DNA from: a virus
DNA length: 27,471 nucleotides
IMG/VR virus record: IMGVR_UViG_3300044971_002313
Location: 1-27,471 of that record
Direction: 5' to 3' (one strand)
The first letter of the stretch is position 1; every line of letters starts with the position of its first letter. Of the stretch, positions 1-10,200 are shown one piece after another. The position numbers were made by a program, and so were the translations under genes. Below the pieces are notes generated by a model. That model worked only from the letters and a program-made list of their open reading frames with translations, did no database searches and was not told the origin of the DNA.

Positions 1-1
1 A

Positions 2-811
2 AAAGATACTCTTAGGACCATCATTGGTCCCGGCAATACTATGGGCGTAGGTGAAATGCGAGAACAGATTCGCACAGGGGCCAGAATGGAATTAGGTGTT
101 TCTGAAGCAAATTATGAACTTTTACAAATGATATCAAGGGGCGGAATTGTAGATGATTTTTCAGAAGAAGCAAAACAAAACTACACTCTCATAAGAGCTC
201 AGCAAACACAAGCAAGATTAAATCAGGCTTATGGTGTATCGGGGCCATCAGTCTCCGCATCGGTAGCCCCACCTCCAGGATCTGCTGCTGCAGTAGAGTT
301 CCTGGACCCAGCAGATATATCTCCTGATGCACTTGGATTTATTGATGACATAGATGATTCAATAGCAGGAGGTTCTGGCTCGGCTCCTGATAAACTTTAT
401 ACTAGAATGGGAAGAATGTTTAAATCAGGAGGAATGGGAGATTTATTTCAGGATTCTATTATTAGAAACTCAGCTTACGCACTAGTCGGTTTGGCAGCTT
501 TCGGTTTTATTTATTCAGCATCTAAAGAAAGAACTCAGGAGCAAATTGAAGGTCCTCCAATGCTCCCAGGTGGTAGCGCCTACGAATCAGATTTTCCTAA
601 AGCACTTCCATCTATATCTGATTTAAAATACTTAAATCCAACCACTGCAGCTATGAGTTATAAAATACATTTAAGTGGCTCTCAAGCAGACGCTGAAAAG
701 ATGCGACAACTAGCTGGAGGTGTTGCTACAGGCCCAATTAACACTACTATGTATAATGGGCTCCCAAGATTAGGTAGAGACCCATATTCGAATGTAGCAT
801 CTAGCTTTTAG
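2..811 (+). CDS. Unidentified phage structural protein, 3' part (cut by the left edge)
   Basis: The frame is open from base 2 with no stop before TAG at 809-811. The ATG at 41 has no visible ribosome site, so the gene probably begins left of the window. Counted from that ATG the protein has 256 residues. It has a Pro/Ala/Ser-rich stretch around residues 68-90, an acidic stretch (FIDDIDD) near residue 100, and one hydrophobic segment around residues 143-161 (ALVGLAAFGFIYSA) that could cross a membrane. I do not recognise the family. Lying just upstream of the hub gene, it could be the end of a tape-measure or tail-completion protein, but that rests on position only. The CGG triplets at 31, 142, 240, 261, 381, 487 and 502 are all out of frame, as expected for a gene read without a shift. 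Confidence 0.75.
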   Translation, partial: KDTLRTIIGPGNTMGVGEMREQIRTGARMELGVSEANYELLQMISRGGIVDDFSEEAKQNYTLIRAQQTQARLNQAYGVSGPSVSASVAPPPGSAAAVEFLDPADISPDALGFIDDIDDSIAGGSGSAPDKLYTRMGRMFKSGGMGDLFQDSIIRNSAYALVGLAAFGFIYSASKERTQEQIEGPPMLPGGSAYESDFPKALPSISDLKYLNPTTAAMSYKIHLSGSQADAEKMRQLAGGVATGPINTTMYNGLPRLGRDPYSNVASSF

Positions 812-819
812 GTAATATT

Positions 820-1272
820 ATGATTTTTGGCGCAGGCACTCAAAATGCAAACTTAAAAAAAGCTGCCAACAAAAGAGTTGACCCAACACCAAAAGCTAAA
901 TCAGTAAGTAAATTATCAGGAAGAATATCTTCTTCGCAAAAATCTTCTAGTGCCACAAGCCCAACCATAGAGCCAGCATCTAAAATTTCTAGAAGTTCTG
1001 GACCTTCCGATCCAGTCAGAGGGTCTTTTGAGGGATTAGATAAATCAGCAGGAACCTTAATTCTACCAAAAGGTGCAGGCTATGATAATAAGAATTTTCA
1101 GACTGCAAGGTATAAGGAAAAAAATAATTTTAAATCATTAAATTATGGGTCAAATAACTTTGCAGGCTTTAAAAAAAGTGGTAAAATAACAAGGTACGGA
1201 TCTTCTGTAGCTCAGAATAGTTCAGCCAATAAACTAGGCGCAAAACTAACTGTAGAAAAAATGTTTAGGTAA
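820..1272 (+). CDS. Small basic Ser/Lys-rich phage protein of unknown function
   Basis: This 150-residue protein is low in complexity, rich in Ser, Lys, Gly and Asn, and basic throughout, with no hydrophobic segment or catalytic motif I can recognise. It follows the previous gene after 8 bases. The start ATG at 820 is preceded by TTTTAGGTAATATT, and the next gene has nearly the same leader (TTTAGGTAATAT before ATG 1276). This suggests that AGG-type weak ribosome sites are normal here. Codon use resembles its neighbours. Its position before the hub gene fits a small virion or assembly protein, but no function can be assigned from sequence alone. The single CGG (1197) is out of frame. Confidence 0.7.
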   Translation: MIFGAGTQNANLKKAANKRVDPTPKAKSVSKLSGRISSSQKSSSATSPTIEPASKISRSSGPSDPVRGSFEGLDKSAGTLILPKGAGYDNKNFQTARYKEKNNFKSLNYGSNNFAGFKKSGKITRYGSSVAQNSSANKLGAKLTVEKMFR

Positions 1273-1275
1273 TAT

Positions 1276-4200
1276 ATGTCAGATACTCAAAATACTTATA
1301 GTTCATCAAACCTTAATCCGTTCGTTGCATGGGCGCGGATATCCCGACGCTGATAAAAAATATAGTTTTCTTTCAAAAACAGCAAGGGATAGAGTCAAAT
1401 TTTTAATTAATGACCTTCCAACAAAATTAGATGAATTAGATGAAAAAGGAAATAGCAAGTTAGGGTTAGCTCGGCAACTCTGTAAGTCTTGGGCTAACTC
1501 GGTGATTCTATAAGTGATCTTTTTTCTGTAAGCAACTCAGCTCATCAGTTAGATCAAAAATATAGAAAGGAACTATTTGATAAAGTATTAAACTCTGGTA
1601 TCTTAGATTTAGTTGAGGAAATAGGTGGATTAAGAGAATTTTCTAGAAAAAGATTTTCTAGTCTTGAAACACTAACTGGATCTGCAGAAAATAAAGACCC
1701 AAACAATGCAATCAATAATGCAGAGAGAGATATTAGATGGCAAAATGAATTGATTAAAGTAAGAAACTTTTTTGCAAAAGATCCTATTACTTTATCAATT
1801 ATATATCAATATTTCCCTAACTTAGCTAATTTATTTTTGTCTGCACTGGCTGCAACGGCTGACTATGGTCACATGGATGATGATCCATTAAATGATACTA
1901 AATATATCATGGAACAAATGTTTAAATCATTTGGAACAGATAAAAATACTGGAGAAGCAGTTTTTGAACCAGTATGGGATACAAAAGATTTCTTAACAGT
2001 ACAAAAGCTACAAAAAGCAATTGAAAGAATGGCAATACCATCTAATATTACTCCTGCTACTCCAGATATTTTTCACTTAAGAATAGGTGCAGCTAATTTT
2101 TATGTGCCACCAGTTTCCATATCTGTTAATACTGCATTTAAGACTGGAAGTATGACGGGTGGAGCAATAAGACAAAAGTCTTCTCCTAAGTTTAATTCTG
2201 GTTACAGAGAAACATCAATAAATATAAGACTTTATTTTCCAAACTATGAAAATATATGGGGCATTGATGTAGACGATGGATCAAAATTAAGTGTTAATTC
2301 AGATTTTAAAATTGACTTTAATGACGAAGCAGATACACAAAAAGTAGATAAGTTTCTATCATCATTAAGAGGTTTGGTGGCAGCGTTTAAGTACTCTCCA
2401 ATACTTCCTGTTAAAAATCATTATTTAAATAGCGTTCATAAAATAACTGGAGTAGTGCTCAACTCAATGAGTATATCTACAATACCAGATTATCCATTTG
2501 CGCTTGTTGTGGATTTAGAATTATTAAACTTTAATCATAAACCATTTTTGCCAATGATAAAAGATTTTAATCAATCAATTCACTGGGGCAAGTATAGACA
2601 CTTTATGGGTCGTGCAGCTGGATCAATGTACAATTATATAAGTGAAGATTTTATATCTGAATCAGACAAAGAAGAAGAATCTTCCAGTAAAACTTTTGGT
2701 TTTGACAGTTCTTCAACAAATAGTTTTAATTCAGAACGGAGAAGACGACCAGTATCCAGATAGAACTGACTCAAATGGAAATAGTGGATTTGGCCAAAGC
2801 TCTACCTCCGCTGATACAAACGTCTACGATGATAAAACATCTGTATTAAAAACAAATGTATTAAAAGAATGGGAAGATGGAAAAAATATTCAGCTATACA
2901 TTCCATCAAGCGTTCAGTCAAAAATATTTACTCCAGATATTTCTTCTTTTAGAACCTCAGAAGAAGTAGCAAGAACAGATGTTGGCAGAGGTTTTTGGGA
3001 AAGTCTATTAGGAAGATTTGGGTTAGACGTTAACGAATCAGAATCTTACCATAGAGATTTAGAAAGTGTTATATACACATCTAAAAACAATATCATAGGA
3101 CCTTCCGCAAAAAACAAAGCTGCAATAATGCTTACGGTCATTCAAGCTCGGCGCAAGTTCTAACGACATAAAAGATAAAGTATATGACAATTTAGCTGTT
3201 GATTATTTATCTACAAATAATATAACAGATCCTGATGTTACAGAATATATTAAAGATAGAAAGTCCAGTAGCGAATTAGAGATTCCTGCAATTCCAGGAG
3301 ACACAAGTTCTGGTGGCAATCCAGCATACCCAAATCTAACACAAGGTCAGATAGATCTTAAGGAAGGCAAAGACAAGATACACAACGCTGCTTATTCAGA
3401 ATATAAAGATACTGGCAGTTCAAGTTCAATTCTTTCATATTTTATAGAACAAGAAACAGACAAAAAAGCAACAAGAAAACAAATTACATTTACTAAAGAT
3501 AATAAATATTCAAACCAAGAATGGTTAGCAATAAAAGAAAAAGTTGAAGAAGAACTTGTAATGGCATTTAATGTCGGGTTATACGAAAGATTTTTTGCTA
3601 ACGAAGATATAATCGGCTTGTTAGAAGCCGCTCAGGCACGTCAAGGGGCATTCTCATTTAGAGAATGGGACGTGCCGATGATGAAGCTCGACTTGGATCC
3701 AAAGTCAGTAATAGTCAATGCCGTTACAGTGAGCTTGGGAAATAACCTTGCTAAGATGCAAATTCAAATGGAAGACGAACCAACATATCAGCACATAGGT
3801 GCAAAAGACACTTTTGTAAGTATGTCTTTAACTATATTTGGAGAAAAAGAATTAAGAAAAATTAAAAACATGTTTGACTTTTTATCAGGCCTTGCAAGGC
3901 TTGAACACGCTGCAGGCGTCATAGGCTTCATGGGAATTAAAAATATTATTACCGCATTGGCTGGAGTTAAGTATGTTCTTCCACTATCCTACAATGTAAA
4001 CACAGTACCAAACTATCCACACGTTTATCAAGTAGAGCTGTCTCTTGTTGACTTTGACGTTTTTCAACAAAAAAGAGAAATGATAAGCAATGAGCAGCAA
4101 AGAAAGTTTATTGAACAATTTAAATCTAAAAGAAATCCATTCTTAAGACTTAAGCAAAACTGGGGAGTTTTTAACGCCTACCCAGATTTGCCATTACAAG

Positions 4201-7200
4201 TAAAAGATAGTCTTGGAGATACAGTAGGAACTTTAGATCCTGATTTTTATTTTAGATCATTTGAAACATTTGACCAAGACTTAATTAATAACATTATAGA
4301 TAGAGACGAATTCCATATACCAATAAAAAGTGATTTAGATTCAATTGAATTAACAGAAGCTGATAAAGCAATAGCAGACACCGTTAAGCAAAACCTGCTA
4401 TTAAGTAACGGTTCGATAGAAGAAGCAAAAAATTATTTAATTAATACACTAAATATGGAACCAGCAAAAGCTATGATGATATTTAGAAAAGCTATATTTG
4501 ATACTGATAATGAATCAATCATAGAACAAACGGGATTAAATAGAAGTAGAAATATAGCAAATAAATTTCCAGATATTTGGAAAGATTTTATTGAAACATT
4601 TGTTGATGAGCTTGGCGTTGAGCATACATTTGCAGATCTAAAGTTTGCAACCGAATATGGCGAACTAAGAATCGGAGATTTGGTTACAGGTTCTAAAGAA
4701 CAAATCAAAGCTTTTAATTCTTTAGTTATGGAAAGTGAATATTCACTTAAAGAAGGAAAGCTTCCATCTTTTGATCCCGATGAGGTTCCTTATGGCGGCG
4801 TCCTTTATTACATGCCATCTGCTGACTCATCATCATTAGGAAAGATTCCAGGAATTTACCAAACTCCAGATGGAGGTTTTTTACTTGGTTACTCTGCAGA
4901 AGAAGATGGTCGATTCTACATTGCGCTTGATAACCTAAATGTAGTACCCGACGCGGATGGTAACGCTGTTTTGCTTGGAGCAAAGTCAACTCCAGTCGCT
5001 GACACTTCAACTCCAGAAAGAGATAAGCAAGAAGTACATACTCAGGTTCCTGGTGCAGTGCCACTAGACTCTTATCAAAGAGGCTATGGAACAAATTCTA
5101 AAGACGAAATGCAAAGCGTTAGTTCTTCTGGTGGCTACAAAGAAGCTTTAAAGCACTGGGAAAAAATGATGATGGATACCCAGTATAGAGATAAGTCCTA
5201 CAGAATGATAAGGGCATTCCCAACTTATATGTTGTGGCTTATAGACGAAAGTTACTTTTCCGGAACAAAACTTTTTGACAACTTTTATGGATTGCAATCT
5301 GTAATAGATTTTTCTATTGTTCAATCTGAGGATATTTTAGGAGATACTTTAATTTTAAGGTTGTCCAATACTTATTCTAAGTTGTCAAAACCAGAATTAA
5401 CTGTTTCCGATCTTATTTCTACCGCAAATGCCAACTCCACTACAGGGCCCTCTAACGTATCCGCGGGCGCAGCTACTCTAATGGACAGTATATTAAACGT
5501 ATCAAGAAACTTTTCAACACATTTTCATTCTAAGTATGTAACTGAAATAGAAAATATGAGATTAAAACCAGGCATAAGAGTTCACCTTAGGGCCGGATAT
5601 GGGGCAAACCCAAATAGCTTGGATACAGTATTTAATGGAGTTATTACACAGGTTGAACTTGGAGAAATCGTAACAGTTACTTGCCAATCTGACGCCATTG
5701 AGCTCAGCCCTATTATTAATTCATCAAACAAAAAAGGTGATAGCGGAAAAATAGATGGTGGAATCAACACAGGATTCTGGCTTTCTGAACCAAGAGATTT
5801 GATGATTAGATTATTGTCAATGGGAGCATCTAGAGTAAGAGAAGCTTTTGCCCATGCAACAAGGGGTTCTGTTTTTTCTGAAAATAAATTTGGCATTAGA
5901 CATTTTGGTTCAATACTTTATGAGCCATTAACTGAAAGAGAAAAGGCTCAAGCAAGCCAGTACAGAAATACTGTTTCAGATGTATTTAACGTTATGTCTA
6001 ATAATCCATTTACTGGTACAGTTGGAGCAATTGGAAATTCTATGGCAAACGTAGCATCATTTGGAGGAATAGAATCTGCAGGTGGCAGTGTCAGAACTCC
6101 CGTCTTTGGGATGATGCAAATGATGTGGACCAATTTTTCTACACAAAGAGATATGGAAATATTTAAAAGAAATATTTATCCTGGTAATGGTTTAGGAATA
6201 TCTCAATTTATGGGCGGAGATATAGATGATGGTTGGTCCGTTTTAACAAGCATTGATGAAAATCAAATAGAAAATGAAAAGTTTGGATACTTAGATAGAC
6301 TTAATGACTCATCTTGGAATCGTCTTATACAAGCCTCAGAAAGAGAAGCTAATCCAGCAGCATCAAGCGTTCTTGGTACAGTAACTGCTTCAAGTAAACT
6401 TGTTGATTCATCTAAAGCAATTGGTACATCGCAAGTTCTTGGCGGTTTAGCGATAGGCGCAGTTGCCGCAATGGCTGCCCCCTTGGTCGTTGCTGGAGCC
6501 CCAGCTATAGCTGCTGTTGGCGTAACAGGAAGTCTGGGGGGATCAGGGCTAATGAAAAATTTAGCTGGAAGAGGAACAGCAAACATTTTTAAAACTATGG
6601 GTCTTGTATCTGATCTTGATGATGACATATATGATGAAGTATCTTTTAGAGCTCAAACATATATGAGATCAGTTTGGGACATGTTCCAGCTATGTGCAAG
6701 ACTTCTTCCTAACTATATAGTCGCAGTTAGGCCGTTTGAAGATAGATCAACAATATTTTATGGCAAACCACACTGGCTATATACCTCTGGTGTATATCCA
6801 ATTTCTACTGGATTCCACATTGAAAGTAAAGATTCGGAAGTTGAAGGGCCAGTTTGGTCTAGTCCCGACTATTTAATGAATGATATTATTAATCAAATTA
6901 ATAAAGAATCAACTCCATTAGCAGATGCAAACGCATTTACTACCCTACAAGAGTCTAAGCTTTCTGGAATGATGTCAAGCTTTGCAGAAAATTCTTTAAC
7001 CTTTGAAGATATTTTTAAAGCTGGAGAGCCTCTCAACGGTAAAATTATTAATTTTGGAGATGTTGACAGAGGTAGATATTATGTAGATGGAGAGATTAAG
7101 TCTATTCTTCCAGTAAATAAAGGAAAAGTGCAGGTAGGCTTTCACTTGCCATTTGGTGTAGTAGGGGACATAGTTTCTCCAATCCAATTGGACCACAAAC

Positions 7201-10200
7201 AGGCAGACTTTTTGCCAATGAGATTTAGATATCCATTCTTTACAAATAGAACATCTGGAGTTCTTAACTCTCTTGATTTTGATAAGATTTTTAATCTGAA
7301 TGATCAAAATGCTGTAGAAGAAAGACTCGCAAACATAATAGAAATTTCAAAGTTTGAAAAAGATTTAATAGATAAAGAGGGTTCAGAAACAAAATTAGTA
7401 TCAACAAATAGTAGTGGCGAAAAAGTTCTTAACTTTAATTTTCCATTTGGACAATATTTAGCCGCATCTCCATTTGCAGAAGCTTTAAGTAGCGAAGCTG
7501 CTTTTGACCCCTCAGGATTTTCTACACTTGAAGGATCAAGCGTAGCTAAATTTGCTGGTCCTGCAAGTCAAATTATTCAAATGCCACTTCCAGTTATTCC
7601 TGAAGGTCAGTCAATTGAGTTTGAAGATGAATTAAAAGATATCTATGGCGATATCGACGACGCTTACTATAGGCAGCTTGAAAACCCCTATGCTGCACTT
7701 AATTTTACTGAATGGACTACTCCAAAAGATGCTCTTCACGAACAGTTTTATGTTGCCATGAGATGGCCATACAACCCGTTATTAACCAGAGACAACCCTG
7801 ATGATTTCACTCAAGATGAGCAAGAAAGAAATAATGTTCTTCAAAAGTTTAAAGAACAATACAGATTAAATGACTTTGAATTATCTGGTTCTGCTGATGA
7901 CTATAAACAAAGAAGAGTTCTTATTTATAATCCAGACTCAAAGCAAGCAGTTGTTTGCGCTCCAGCATATTTCTTGTGGAGCGATAGTGATCCGGATGGA
8001 TCGGGAAATACTGAAGCAATTGTATCTCCCGATGCGGCCTTGTTCCTAGGACTGCTAATTAATGAAGAAGGCGAAATATTTTCTCCAACAGAAAATCTTC
8101 CAGATGTTTATGACGAAAGTGGAGTATTGGCAGATTCTTGGGAGTTGCTAGGGATGTCTGAAACTTCCTTGAAAGAATGTTATTTTGCTTTTGTTCATGA
8201 CTCAGTGCCATTGGGTGTTGTAACAAGCGCATTTAATCCAGCTAAAAAGTTTTATAGCAGCGAAGTCGGAGAAGATTCTGAACAAGAAACTTTTACAATT
8301 GGTTTTGGTAATTTTGTAGTTAAAAATAATTTTGACATAACCAATGAAGAAGATAGAAGAAGAACAAGACAAGATGTTAAGTATGTATATGCACAAAACG
8401 CATTTGTTGATAAACCAAAATTTACTGGCCTAAAAAGTAACACTTTAATACCAAAACAAAATGAAAATTTATCAGCAGCAGATAGAATAATTGTTACTCA
8501 AGATCAAAAACAATTTTTAGGATCCTTGTCTAGTGGAGGCAATTATCGTTATTACTTTGATAATCTTCGTTCAAATGAATTAGATAAACTAAAAGAGCAA
8601 ACATTAATTGATCTATTAGATAGTCAAGACAATATAGATAATGGAGAAAGTTTAACTGGCTCAAGTGAAGATTTTATGTCAGTTTTTGATATGTCCGATA
8701 CAGTATCTATAACAGCAAGAGGCTTTTATGACGAAAGCTATGATGCTGGAGTGAAGGTTATTGCTGGCAATGGTAGAAATGTTAGTCAAGCTCAGTGGAT
8801 TTGGAACCAGTTTAGAGTTGGATACCATACATATGAAAGTGTTAAAAATATTTTTGCAGAGATTTACGGAATGGATCCAGATGAAGACGACATTGCATCC
8901 GCTCATCCTCTTATCACATTTTTAAGCACAGGCGACAACGATGGCTTAATAAAAGAATTTGAAGAGGACAAAGTATGGTCTAATGAATTTACTTCTCTTT
9001 TGGGTGCAGACTGGATTGGTAATAATATTAATTCTACAGCAGTATCAAAAAACCAAGCACTTTATAAAGCAGCAGAGCAATATCTAGATGGTGGAGTAAC
9101 TGGAAAAAATGAAGAGGGTTTAATAGTTGATCCAAATGCTGGAGTCATTGATTATTACAATAATTTAATAACGCAAAGAGCAAGCTACATAAGAGATGCT
9201 GTTAAGTCAAATACTCAGTTACTTAGCTCAGTATCCTCTTCCGGTGCCACCACAACAGCAACAAGTGCGGATGGAACAGAATTTTTAACAGATGATCAAA
9301 AAGCTGATGAATTTTTAAAAAATATAAAAACTCCAAAACAACTATTTCTTTTACTAGTTGGATTGTTTAGAGATCAATTATGGAGAGATCCTTATGCAAG
9401 AGCTTGGGTTGTGTTAAAGCCAGATCGCAAGAGATTTGTTATGGGTGACGATGAGCAAAAATCGGACAGTTGGAGTTTTAGGCCTCTTGATAAAATTTGG
9501 CAAGCTTTTATTGACTACAATGGCACATATGGAAAAGACGCAACAAAGCTAAAACAACTTCTGCAATCAAACTCCGGAGAAGGTAACAGCGCCACAAACT
9601 GGATGAGTGGAATGGTAGAAGATGGAAAAAATTTCTATGACAGAAACATAGGTCCAATCTTTACCGTTTTTGGAAGTGCTATAGGCAACCTGCTTAACTT
9701 AACTAGAATGTCATTAGCTCAGATGGGCTACGGAATAACTGAGCATGATAACTTTGCAAAACAAGCAAATGTTCTCAATAAGGCCTATAATGATTCTTTA
9801 TATTATTCTTTGGGAAGACCAGGATCTCTTTTAAGAGCGGTAGACAATCCATTTACAAGAGAATACGGAGAACCCGTTGTAGAAATTAGAGAGCCCTTCC
9901 AAAGAATACATTTAATTAATTCCTTTAATCATATTCTTGTAAATGGAATTCAAGAAAACATTGGGGGAGTGGCTACACAGATTACTGCAGTTTCTGATGG
10001 GCAGTATCCTGTTACTGTAGCTTTGGACAAAGCAGCTCCTCCAGAGAGACAAGTTGAAAAGACTATAGAAACAGGTTTGTATTTTGACAACATTAGAGGT
10101 TCAGGATTCTGGGGAGTTCTACATCCAATATTTAATCCTCTGGAAACAATAAGAGGAGTTTCTAAGTTTGCTTCTGGAGAGCCAGACGAATTGACCGCAA

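Noticed and set aside
31-33. A CGG near the left edge as an eighth recoding site
   Set aside because: It is out of frame in the gene (CCC GGC), and the frame in which it would be a codon has a stop at 13-15.
2706-2768. A 7-bp inverted repeat (CAGTTCT / AGAACTG) around recoding site 4
   Set aside because: It is short, with a loop of about 49 bases, and is expected by chance in AT-rich sequence.
1325-3163. Separate short genes at 1325-1513, 1750-2763 and 2642-3163
   Set aside because: They start with TTG or within another open frame, lack ribosome sites, and join into one frame when CGG is read as four bases. The same applies to starts at 3561, 14142 and 18677.
1276-3560. A decayed pseudogene or assembly errors as cause of the frame changes
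   Set aside because: Random indels or read errors would not all be +1, would not all coincide with an in-frame CGG, and would not leave the following 9 kb intact. The local sequence contexts differ and there are no homopolymer runs at the sites. I cannot inspect reads, so this remains a check, but phase-locking to the codon argues against it.
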